Assembly: GCA_007026445.1 (NCBI GenBank) | Contig: VDMD01000009.1 | Span: forward strand, 310,001 to 374,000 | Length of the DNA: 64,000 nucleotides | Source of the DNA: Schizophyllum amplum | Lineage: Eukaryota > Basidiomycota > Agaricomycetes > Agaricales > Schizophyllaceae | Reading direction: 5' to 3' | Shown here: one piece after another, positions 11,288 through 21,233 of the stretch | How positions within the stretch are numbered: position 1 is the stretch's first letter | Layout: every line of letters starts with the position of its first letter | The notes under the pieces: model-generated | Told to the model about the DNA's origin: nothing | The model's database searches: none | The model's input: only the letters and a program-made list of their open reading frames with translations | Made by a program: the position numbers and the translations under genes

Positions 11288-12404
11288 ATGCCCTTGTATC
11301 GGCGCGTAGATCCCGAATCCTCTGTCGAACCTCAAGACAATTTGACCAACCGTGACACCGAGTTCATGCCAACAACACCGGCGGCACGCCGTTGGCGCAA
11401 GGATGCCAAGGGTAACTTTCATACTCCTGAAGGCAACATCGACTCTATGATGTCCCGACCGCCTCGTCAGGCCCTAATTCGAGTATCACCCAACGGAGAG
11501 CTGTGTGCAGTGACTTTACGCGATAATGATAATGGCACGGTAGACGGCATGCATCTTGCGGGAAGGGCTTCGGAAGAAAAGGAGGTGCGGTCCCATTATT
11601 GTCTGCTTGTGCCACAATTCTCACGGAGGATGTCTACTTAGGTGCTGATTATCCAGAGGTCGGGTGGCATGAAAGACGGTGAATGCAGCATGGATTCTCT
11701 GTCAAATCAAACATTCGGTGAGTCGATATTGTTGTTTACATACGGTAAACCGTGCACATATCGCTTGATACTCATGCCGCATATATTGCCACCCAGCGGC
11801 TACTGATCTGCATAAGCCATACGATCGCGGACAATGCGCCTTCGTCCCTACGCTGAAGGACCTCACGGACATGCACTATACCCTGCTGCACAAGCGTCTG
11901 CCGCCAAAAGTCCTGAAGCGGAAAGGTCCTAACTTCGTTACGAAGAGAAACGACGCCGGCTATGTTCACCATTATCAAGTGCGCCGTTATATTTTGGTTC
12001 ATGTGGTGGAATCTTCTGACGATACTCCGCAGCTGTTCCGGCGTCGCAGCAAGAGACACTTCCGCTTTGTTCCCTTCACCAACTGGGGCCCCCGCCACAC
12101 CATCACTCGCATGAACGGGGCCACGGACAACCAGTTCACGACATATGCGCCTCCCTTTACCGACGACGATATGGAACCGGTTCTGCCCAGTGTGCTTCTG
12201 CATTGCTCTCCCTACTTCGCTGTGTGGCAAGCCTATCGCGCACTCCAAAAGCCCGGTGTTACTGCGCCCGAATACGTGGAGAGGGAGGTCAACATTATCA
12301 TGAAGATCGGACACCTGATGAAAGCCAGCTGCTCCGAATTGTTTGACGATTCATCGGACTCCGATGCCGGCTCGACATCTTCGTCTGGTTCCTCCGATGC
12401 TTGA
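11288..12404 (+). CDS. Uncharacterised three-exon gene with Ser/Asp-rich tail
   Basis: Exons 11288-11584, 11642-11717 and 11797-12404 join in frame to give 326 residues; both introns are GT..AG and 57-79 nt. The start MPLYRRVDPESS is followed by TPAARRWRKDAKGNFHTPEG, a middle with FVPTLKDLTDMHYTLLHKR, a basic block RRRSKRHFRFVPFTNWGPRH, then LPSVLLHCSPYFAVWQAYRAL and a tail DDSSDSDAGSTSSSGSS. There is no signal peptide or membrane segment. The Ser/Asp tail resembles casein-kinase-2 target sequence. I recognise no family; the basic block and acidic tail suit a nuclear protein but this is only an inference. The intact splicing over three exons argues that the gene is real. Confidence 0.7.
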
Positions 12405-12917
12405 TTCTTCGACTTGCCTGTCGCGTTGCCTTCTCCTACAAGAGGAGTTCTGAAGCGCCACATTTGCGACGGCCCCCGTTTGATCTTCGCCCTTTAGGTA
12501 GGATATTTTGTTCCATCGTCGCACGCCTTGCATCTTGTACTATCACTAGAGCCTCTGTTAATCTGTACCGACATAATGAGGACCTCTGTTTCTCGGACTC
12601 TGAGCGAGTATAGTGAATACTTACAATCGCGGACGCGTCTGGGTACGAGGACCTGCAAGGTTTCGCATGCCGACTTTCGGCCGAGTTGACTGTGACCACC
12701 GAAGTCATTATCAGGTCATGATGCAGCGTGCATACCTGACTCACTCTCGCTGCAGCGTAGACAACGAGTCGCGATATTTATTGCATTTTCAGCCATAGCA
12801 GTACAACAAACAGAAGATCGGGCAAGCGCCGTGAATAACCTCGTCAAATATCCCGTGCCCGACATCCCCTCACGCCTTCTCCATATGTCAATTCGCTGTC
12901 GACTTGGCATCCCCTCC
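12405..12917. other. Intergenic, convergent gene ends
   Basis: About 510 bases between two converging genes. Short frames only; nothing recognisable. Confidence 0.5.
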
Positions 12918-14104
12918 TCACGCCGCGCTGTTCTGCACAATCTGCGCGATGGAGCACGTGTTACCGCTCGCCGTGTTGCCCGAGTAGGTGTAGTTCTGCG
13001 CATTGAATAAGCATGGCGAGTCACAAAACCAGATTCGACTGAACGGAGCACGCCGAATCATAAAATTGGATGAGACTTACGTAGGACCCGAGATGCGCGA
13101 CGGAGCCACACCAGGAGGACGCGGCGGTGGTGGCGGTGATCTTGACGTTGCTCTGAAAGGGTAGCGAGGAGGGGACACCAGAAAGAAGGTAGTGTTCAGT
13201 AGCGTCACGGAGAAACGACGTGAGCTTCCTCACGTAGACGACGGGTCCGAAGTCGAAGGGGACGTCGTAGAGTTCGACTGCGAAGATTGCGCTAGGAAAG
13301 AGAGAGACAAGGTGATAAATGAAAGAGGACTTTCGAGAAAGGCGTCGGACGCACCGATTCATAGTGCTACCCGTGATGTCAAGGGTCGTTGACGCCGACT
13401 GGCCGTTGCTCTCAAGGGTGTTAGTCCAGGTGTCGCCGTTCTGTATTGAGAGTATATTGATATGAGCAACGTGAGTCTTGTGAGAAGGCAAGAAACTGCG
13501 CACCCCGGTGAAGGTGAAGTGCACTGTATCGCCGGGAGCGACGTTGAAGCCATTACCCCACGGCAGGCTGGGGGTGCCGTAGAAGCCGTCACCTGGTAGT
13601 CAGGATATCTGGTGAGCAATGCGGAGCGTGGAGAAAAAACCACAGGCATGGCATGAACGAGATGGCGTGCAATGATGATACGGCAGACCTGATTACTCAC
13701 CAATCCACCAAGTACCGCTGCGCCCATCGCACACGGCTTGCAGGACGCCGTTGTCGCTCTGGAGAGCGGGCCAGACGTAGGGGGTACCTGTGTTGTTGTT
13801 GTCGATATACGTGAATAGCGTAAAGGGCGGGTCACGCACCTCCAGAGGCGACCGAAGGGATCACCATGTCACCGGATAAGGCGGTAAATTCTCTGAAGTA
13901 GAGGTCAGCCGTTATTCGAACTTTTGGCTGGAAGTGGGTAGAAAAAAATATCGTAGAGATGGCGGGAAAGGAGTAATATCCGATAGGTAGTTGGGCGTAG
14001 CACTAGAACTCGCTCACTCACGGTGCATCCCACTCGACGGTATACCAGTCCGCGGCACTAGCGGCGGCTGCGAGGCCGAGAGCAGTGAGAGTGGAGAAGA
14101 TCAT
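12918..14104 (-). CDS. Secreted beta-rich protein of unknown function (weakly eqolisin-like)
   Basis: The start at 14104 gives a clear signal peptide, MIFSTLTALGLAAAASA, followed by ADWYTVEWDAP. Seven exons separated by introns of about 50-90 nt join in frame to give roughly 200 residues: EFTALSGDMVIPSVASGG, then YVWPALQSDNGVLQAVCDGR, GTWWIGDGFYGTPSLPWGNG, APGDTVHFTFTG, NGDTWTNTLESNGQ, VELYDVPFDFGPVVY, NVKITATTAASSWCGS and a tail ending IAQIVQNSAA before the TGA at 12918-12920. The run of short beta-type segments with W-W and PGD turns recalls glutamic (G1, eqolisin) peptidases, but the catalytic Gln and Glu motifs of that family cannot be pointed to, so peptidase activity is not claimed. It is expected to be exported. 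Three Cys are visible. Confidence 0.75.
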
Positions 14105-14869
14105 CGTGGCGGACAACAGGTATGAAATTGTGGGGGATTGTCCGACAGCAGGGAGAAGAGAGTCATGCGTATCCTTCCGCGCTTTATATCGTGCTGCGTA
14201 TCGACAGGAACAAGAAGCACGCGCGTCAGAACGAGAAGCCTGCAAGTCGATTCCGTCCTTTGTCCGCCCTCGTGCTCGCCGGACCGTCGCTGCATGCAAC
14301 AACAGTAGGCGGGGATCGTCATCCTCAGGCGGTTCCCGGATAGTACTAGGCACTTGACCAGGCCTGATTTCCCTAGGCTATCTTGCGTGTATCTGGTAAG
14401 CTGAGGATATGGCGATAAGGCTTTGCGTATGCATCCGCAGACGAGAAGTGGTCTGAGTAGCCAGGCGTCGATCCGAGGGTTACCCGTTTACGGGCCATGC
14501 AGTCTGTCGTTATAAGAAGCGCTGGACGAGGCGAGAGCACGAGGACGAGAGCTGGAAGCGTCGTGAGCCATTCATTCATACGATGGACATCCTCTGATCA
14601 TGGTATACACATGCTGTCCGGTCGCGTACGTTCATGACATCGACCTCGAGATGAGCGGAGGAGCGGAGGAAGTTCAAGAAACTTAAAGCTTGAATTTCTG
14701 TTGTCGGTCACGCGGACCGTTCATTTCGTTCCAATCCGGAAATACATTCCCGCGCCCTTCTTGTTCTCGACGAGCTCGACGTCGCCGCCGACGAGGAGCT
14801 AGACAGCGTCCAGAGTCCGCGGCTGCTTCTCTATCTTATCCCCTTCGTAGCCTAGATTGCTATATAGCC
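14105..14869. other. Divergent intergenic region, secreted protein / CLF1
   Basis: About 765 bases between two diverging start codons. It includes the TATA box of the minus-strand gene. On the CLF1 side no TATA is seen close to the start, as is common for housekeeping genes. Confidence 0.5.
14182..14188 (-). promoter_or_regulatory. TATA box of secreted protein gene
   Basis: The minus strand reads GATATAAAGC here, about 80 bases before the ATG at 14104. Confidence 0.6.
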
Positions 14870-17448
14870 ATGCAAGACGGACGTGCGCCTCGGTATGATT
14901 CTCTCATTCTGCTTTTGCTGGTTCTGACTAGCTATTCAGCATCAAAAACCGCGCGCCGGCGGCGATACAAGTACGAGGAGCGTGTACAGCTGGAAATGAT
15001 AGGCTGACTTGTACTAGATCACTGCCGAGCAACTCCTACGTGAAGCACAAGAGCGACAAGAGTCCGCCTTCCGTGCGCCGAAGCAGCGCGTCGAGGACTT
15101 CGAGGAACTCCATGAATATCGCGGTCGGAAGCGAAAGGAGTTCGAGGAGCGTATACGGAGGACAAGGGGAAGCATGTGCGTATCCACCTCCTTTTGTATG
15201 GCCCCCTTCCTGACACTCGCTCAGCAAAGAATGGCTCCAATACGCGAATTGGGAGGCCAGTCAGAACGAGTTTGATCGCGCCCGCTCCGTGTACGAGCGC
15301 GCCCTCGACGTCGATCCCCGCTCAATTCAACTATGGCTGTCCTACACTGAGATGGAGCTCAAGGCGCGCAACGTCAACCACGCGCGCAACTTGTTCGACC
15401 GCGCAGTGACACTCCTCCCCCGCGTCGACCAGCTATGGTACAAATATGTCTACTTGGAAGAACTGCTTCAGAACGTCGCCGGCGCGCGCCAGGTCTTCGA
15501 GCGGTGGATGCAATGGGAGCCGGACGACAAGGCCTGGCAGGCGTACGTCAAGCTCGAGGAGCGCTACAACGAGCTCGACCGCGCTAGCGCCATATATGAG
15601 CGGTGGGTTGCTGTACGTCCGGAGCCGCGCGTATGGGTCAAGTGGGGCAAGTTTGAAGAGGACCGGTTGCGGGTGGACAAGGCCCGCGAGGTGTTCCAGA
15701 CCGCGCTCGACTTCTTCGGAGATGACGAGGAGCAGATTGAGAAGGCGCAGACAGTGTTCAATGCTTTTGCCAAGATGGAGACCCGGCTAAAGGAGTATGA
15801 TCGAGCGCGAGTGATATACAAGGTGCGTAACTTTTCCTGGATTCTGACTGCGCCATTGATCCCCATGTTACTCTAGTTTGCGCTTGAAAGGATACCACGC
15901 TCGAAGTCAAGCTCCCTGTACGCGTCGTATACCAAGTTTGAGAAGCAGCACGGCACCCGCCGTACCCTCGAAAACACGGTTCTAGGCAAAAGGCGAATCC
16001 AATATGAGGAGGAGCTTTCTCAGGACGGCAGGAACTACGACGTGTGGTTTGACTATGCTCGCCTCGAAGAAGGCGCGTACGCTGAAATCAAGGAGGAAGC
16101 TGGTACTACGGACGAGGAAGAGGCCGCAGCGAACCGAGTACGGGAAGTCTACGAGCGCGCTGTGGCGCAAGTACCACCTGGCGGAGAGAAGAGACACTGG
16201 CGCCGATACATCTTCCTGTGGCTGTACTACGCATTGTTCGAGGAGATCGAGACAAAGGTGTGTGGTTTTGCCCTGTCATCTTCTCTCTATACTCACCAGC
16301 ATCATTAGGACTACGACCGGGCGAGACAAGTATACGAGACGGCCGTGCGGGTCGTTCCCCACAAGCAGTTCACCTTCGCCAAAGTCTGGCTCATGTTTGC
16401 CAAGTTCGAACTTCGCCAATTGAATCTCCCACAAGCGCGCAAGATCCTTGGTACTGCCATCGGCTTATGTCCCAAAGAAGCCCTCTTCAAGGGCTACATT
16501 GAGCTGGAGAAAGACGTACGCGGATTCACCCTTAGCTTATCTCATGTTGCTGAGGATGTCTTCCCAGCTTCGCGAGTTCGACAACGTCCGCAAGCTGTTC
16601 GAGAAGTACATCGAGTACGACCCCTCCAACTCGGCCGCTTGGATCAAGTATGCCGAGATCGAGGGCCAGCTGCAAGACTTCGGCCGCGCCCGCGCCATCT
16701 TCGAGCTCGGCGTCGGGCAAAGCGCGCTCACGATGCCCGAGCTGCTCTGGAAGAAATACATCGACTTCGAGGTGGAGGAGGGCGAGCGCGAGGCTGCGCG
16801 CGCGCTGTACGAGCGCCTCGTCGCGATCAGTGGCCACGTCAAGGTCTGGATCTCATACGCGCTGTTCGAGGCCGAGCCTGTGCCGATCCCGCGAGCGGAG
16901 CGGGAAGAGGAGGACGAGGACGAAGAGGACGAAGACGCGGAGGTGCCCACTGTGCCGGGCGACCCGGACAGGGCGCGCCAGGTGTTCGATCGCGCGTACA
17001 AGGACCTGAAGGGCAAGGGGCTGAAAAGCGAGCGTGTGGCGCTCCTGGAGGTGTGGAAGACGTTCGAGGAGACGCATGGTACGGAGGAGGAGGTCAAGAA
17101 GGTGCAGGGCATGATGCCCATCGTCAGCAAGCGCCGCCAGATCGACCAGGAATCCGGCCAGACCGTCGAAGGTGTGTATCTTGATACCTGGCATCCTGTC
17201 CTCGTCTCTGACCCGTTGCTTTGTTTGCAGACTGGGACCTGGTATTCGCGGACGACGAGCGCGAGGCGAACCCGACATCGTTCAAATTCTTGCAGATGGC
17301 GCACGCTTGGCGCGCAGCCCAGGCTGCGCAGCAAAACGGCGCCGGCGCACCCAGCGGGCCGTTACCAGGATTTGCGGCGGCGTCAAAACCCACGGCGCAG
17401 GAGCCTGCCAGCCCGACAGCAAGCTCGAACGCCGGAAGCGACGAGTGA
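14870..17448 (+). CDS. CLF1: Pre-mRNA-splicing factor CLF1 (crooked neck)
   Basis: CLF1 is a scaffold of the Prp19-associated (NineTeen) complex in the spliceosome and helps bring in the U4/U6.U5 tri-snRNP. The start at 14870 gives MQDGRAP; two small introns then join it to [10 protein letters not shown] and [20 protein letters not shown], the classic crooked-neck N-terminus. Next come at least twelve half-a-TPR (HAT) helical repeats, with motifs such as [41 protein letters not shown] and [11 protein letters not shown] highly acidic insert ([14 protein letters not shown]) falls between late repeats near 16910, and the tail is Ala/Pro/Ser-rich, ending NAGSDE at 17448. Around seven introns interrupt the gene. 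Length (about 750 residues) and order match the family. Confidence 0.96.
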
Positions 17449-17601
17449 GGATGCGTACATATCTGATGTATTTTATAGTGGTTGCGGCAAAGTGCTTATC
17501 TTGCGGGTCCCGCAGAACCATTATTCGACTTTTGTCGCTAGCAGTGAGCGTACATGCCCATCACCTTGGTGCAGGTGATGCTACTCGTAGGTCGTTGCCT
17601 A

Positions 17602-19437
17602 TCATAGCACCGTGCAGCATGTCGACGTGGAAGGCTCAAGGTCACTCGTTAAATTGGTGGCTAGTGAGTTTTCCTTCCCAATGTTTTCGCCTTTGGCCTT
17701 CTCGCTATCGTGGTTCCATCCCGGAAGCTCAGATAGGTCTTTGGCGCGTGCTGCACGCGTTGACTTGCGAGCATCTCCAGAGTCGGGTCTCCAGCGCCAT
17801 GCCTGGCGCATATCTTCCTGCAGCGTCCCCTCTAACAGCTCGACGACGTGCTTGCCAATCTGTGTTCGAGGTAAGTGGCTACATACTTCGGCGTGTCATT
17901 GTACTTACCACCGGCAGCAGCTTAAAAGAATGCCTGCGCCGTGCGTCAGTGATACACTTCGGCACTTGGAATAGAGACGACCAACCCGCTATCACCAGTC
18001 GCGAGCACAAAGTTCTTCCATCGCGGATGCTCTGTGATAAGCAGATTCGCGTCTGCGGTGTCCGTGCACCAGCACAACGAGCGGTTGAACAGTTTCTTGT
18101 CCTTGAACCTCGGCAGGAACGCCGCGATGGCTTTGCGGATCGTCACCTCAGACGCGTCCGGGTAGGTATCCGTGGGGTGCTTCGCGTGCGAGCGCGGAAC
18201 AGACACAGGCTTGGGGCTGGGCGCGCCGAATGGCTGATGCATCTTGTAGCGCGTGAAGCCGGGAAACTCATCGCAGACCTTGATGACGCCGTATCTGGGG
18301 AAGCGAACCTCGGTCGGTTCGAAGAAAATCTGGAGCAGGAACATGAACATACTCGTTGGGCTCGAAGAAGAATCCGAGGTCCTCGTTGTAAACGACGGGA
18401 CATCCCTTGTACTCTTCGACTTCTTCCGGTGTAAGTTGCATGTGCGCATATACCCATGCCTGATTGACGCAGTGAGTATCGTGCGCGAACACAAGGACAA
18501 ACAGCTAACCTTTGAGCAGCATTGCTCCTCAAGATCGACCAGCGTAGGCGACCAGGCGCCCGAGGCCAACACGACACGGTCCGCCCGATATTGGGTGCCA
18601 TCCCTCGCTACAGCACCGAGGCAAGTCGAGCCGTCTTCTGAGAGGATCGGACGCTCGAAGGCGCCGGATCTGCGAACATCAGATACCACTCTTTACTGCC
18701 ACGGACTGCGCTTACTCTCCGAAGCTGAACTTTACCCCATGCTGGCCAAGTTCTCGGCCAACAGAGTCGATGGCCTTCGCGGCGGCGAGCCAGCCGCCGT
18801 CGGCGAAGAAGATGCCCTTCCAGCCCTGTGTTGAATGGTTCCAGTCAATATCTCATGACTACTGCCTCGTTCCGTTACGCTGACGTACAGGCATTTCCGA
18901 CAAGGATAGCTGGGGAACGCGCTTGACAATCTCGTGTTCGTTGTCAAGCCATTCTACTGTATGTCCAAGGCCGGCGTCGTTCAGCTTCTCGACCGTGAGG
19001 CGAAGGTCTTCAATTCCTTCGGGCGAGCCACAGCAGTCCAACTGTGCAGAGGGTTTAGTTACGGGACCCGCCTCTTCACGTCTCTGTGGCTTACACGTCC
19101 TGTACGGTGAAAATAGGGGGAGAATGTCGGGTCGTTGCTCCTGCAAATACAGAAGTTGAACAAGGCTGGGTGGACGACCGTTCGTGTTCCGGACGAGGAG
19201 GAACACTCACCACATATCGTTGGCTTCGTGACTGAGCTGCTTGTCCACAGGGTTCCGTAGACTCGTCCCCATAATCTTATTGAGGTCGTTCCCCGCGCTC
19301 TGCGCGCTGGGAATCGGATACACATCCAATACGCGGATGTTCCGATAGCCTTTGCGCGCGAGATGTAGGGCAGTTGAGGAGCCGATAGTGCCTCCGCCAC
19401 CAAAGATGAGAATTGAACAATCGGGAGAGAGCGTCAT
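17602..19437 (-). CDS. FAD-dependent amadoriase / fructosyl amino acid oxidase family
   Basis: The enzyme family oxidises fructosyl (glycated) amino acids or N-methyl amino acids to release H2O2, using bound FAD. The start at 19437 leads into the Rossmann motif ILIFGGGGTIGSSTALHLAR, followed by SAGNDLNKI, a typical amadoriase sequence. Later blocks are VVLASGAWSP, YGVIKVCDEFPGFTRYK, NRSLCWCTDTADANLLITEH (with the Cys context used for covalent FAD in this family), and, after splicing, GDSGHSFKLLPVIGKHVVEL. The C-terminal block MRQAWRWRPDSGDARKS is followed by a Lys-rich, non-conserved tail ending STCCTVL at 17602. There is no signal peptide and no C-terminal SKL, so the location is uncertain. 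Substrate choice between glycated amino acids and sarcosine cannot be read from sequence. Confidence 0.9.
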
Positions 19438-20111
19438 GGCTGGACTCGTTGTCAGGTTGGAAGAGACCTGGAAGAGACCAACAAGAAACCTGCCTGTAGT
19501 GGAAGTTCAGGACAGGCCACGCGGTAACGTGTATTTTGCCAGTATCTTGCCTTCGGCCTACGGCGGCCTTATCTTCGTCCTGAAGCAGCCGCTCACACGC
19601 ATTCTATGTAGAGCGCATGATATTGCAGCTTTGTTTGTTCCTTGTGCAGGAGCAAATAAAGTTGACGAACGAATGGGGACATCACTTCGCACGGGAGTAA
19701 AGATTGACGAGGTATGTACAACATACAAAAACAAAGCCAAACACTCAGCGATAATTCCGAGATTAATGGTCACAGCATGATCCTGTCCCTTTAGCATGCC
19801 CTCAAGGCATGTGAAGTGAGCCCTGTCAGCGTCAGCGGCCTATAGGGCATTCAGTAAGGAACGACAGGCGAGGGACGAAGAGACTGACCTGCACACAAAG
19901 CCGTGCCGAGGGTCCATGCAAAGAATACGTTCGCTGACGGTCAAGACCTTGCAGTTGGACCGGTGCCGTGTCCATTCGCAGCACTGCATGGAGCCCGTGA
20001 TAACGCCACAGAGTACTTGTACCAAGCCACCGAGAACGCTTGCGACCTCGCCCAGAACATCACCCTTCAGACTCATCTGTCGCCACGTCTCCTCATTCGT
20101 GAAGCTTCTCC
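19438..20111. other. Divergent intergenic region
   Basis: About 670 bases between the amadoriase start and the plus-strand gene at 20112. Overlapping short frames on both strands look like chance. Nothing else seen. Confidence 0.45.
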
Positions 20112-20660
20112 ATGTCGAGCACGACAGCTGCAGCCTCAGCATCAAGATCAGTAGTTCAGCTGGAGCATGTACCCAAACGGAGACACACACGCTCTGCGAC
20201 TCTATCCGCGAAACAGTCACAAGAAGGGGAGATGAAGTGCCGTGATTGCGAGGAGAAATTTTGGCTGCACCAGGGTGACGACTTGACCCTTCATGAGCTG
20301 CAATGCAGCGGATTGCGAAAGGCTGGATTGCGCAAGGACACTGGGGGTCAAGATAGAAAGTCTTCGAGGCCGAGGCATCATCGTAAACGCACTCTCGAGG
20401 CAGACAGCGATGGCGACGCGTCGTCCAAAAAGCGCTTCGCGAAGAAGGAGACGAAGAAGAAGGAGAAGAAGGCAAAAAGTAAGAAGCCCGCCGTGTCTGG
20501 TGTGACAATTGAGCCCAAGGCCGAGACGAAAAGCGAGGAGACAGAGGTCGACGAGCAACACGATGAGCCAGTGGAGCCCCAAAAGCCAAAGCTCGCCAGC
20601 CCGCCGCCGAACCACAATCGTAATGTCACCATCGAGAAGTCGCTTAAGAAGGAGATCTAG
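20112..20660 (+). CDS. Lys-rich protein with a CxxC...H...C motif
   Basis: A single uninterrupted frame of 182 residues starts at 20112 (MSSTTAAASASRS) and ends KSLKKEI. Around residues 55-78 it carries MKCRDCEEKFWLHQGDD, then LTLHELQC: a CxxC pair followed by His residues and another Cys, which could hold one zinc ion. The rest is low-complexity and highly charged, with Lys-rich runs KKETKKKEKKAKSKK and an acidic patch, and looks disordered. Several nuclear-localisation-like clusters are present. No named family is recognised. The gene lies between two minus-strand genes. Because Lys-rich runs can arise by chance in purine-rich DNA, the call rests mainly on length and on the Cys/His cluster. 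Confidence 0.5.
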   Translation: MSSTTAAASASRSVVQLEHVPKRRHTRSATLSAKQSQEGEMKCRDCEEKFWLHQGDDLTLHELQCSGLRKAGLRKDTGGQDRKSSRPRHHRKRTLEADSDGDASSKKRFAKKETKKKEKKAKSKKPAVSGVTIEPKAETKSEETEVDEQHDEPVEPQKPKLASPPPNHNRNVTIEKSLKKEI

Positions 20661-21233
20661 GACCGGATGTGCAGTATTCGCGCCGCGTATTACGGACCGC
20701 CGTCGAGCAGGAGTGACGATGAAGATATTGATCGTAACGAGCTCACGGTCAGGTATCCCAACCGGGAGTCCGCGATACGGTCCACAATCCAATAACCTTC
20801 TGGCACCTGGATAGAGACACCGCAGAAGTGAGATGGGAGTTGGAAGTTAGAGGGAAGCCGGGAGCGGCAGGTCGAGGGGATATAGGGGCGTGAGAACTTT
20901 ATGCTGTAGCCCTCTAAGCGCTCTCCAAGAACCATAAGTATAGCTTACATGCCCACATCCAATACAAAGTATTGCATGCGTTCCATTGATATCGTCTTAT
21001 GATTTACAAGAATGCCAGAATATATAAGGGTGTTGCGTGCGGTTCGGTATCATGAATGCATGGGGGGAGTATGTGGGAAGAGTTAAAGCAGATAACATGG
21101 GGTAACGTGTGCGGACCGACGACCTACGTCGCCGATTCACGGGAAGGGGCCTCGTCGCCTCGTGCAAAGCGTCCTCCGTTCGGAGCGCCCTCGTTTCAAA
21201 GCGCCCGCAAAGGTCCGTTGTCGAGGAGCCCTA
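20661..21233. other. Intergenic, convergent gene ends
   Basis: About 570 bases between the Lys-rich gene and the stop of the polo kinase. No supported gene. Confidence 0.5.

Noticed and set aside
16345..17184. Plus-strand frame of 279 codons in CLF1
   Set aside because: After the first exon part it reads Arg/Ala/Gly-rich sequence in the wrong frame; the HAT repeats continue in the other frame after an intron.
17172..18434. Plus-strand open frame of 420 codons
   Set aside because: It runs through the end of CLF1 and antisense to the amadoriase, whose motifs are unmistakable on the minus strand.
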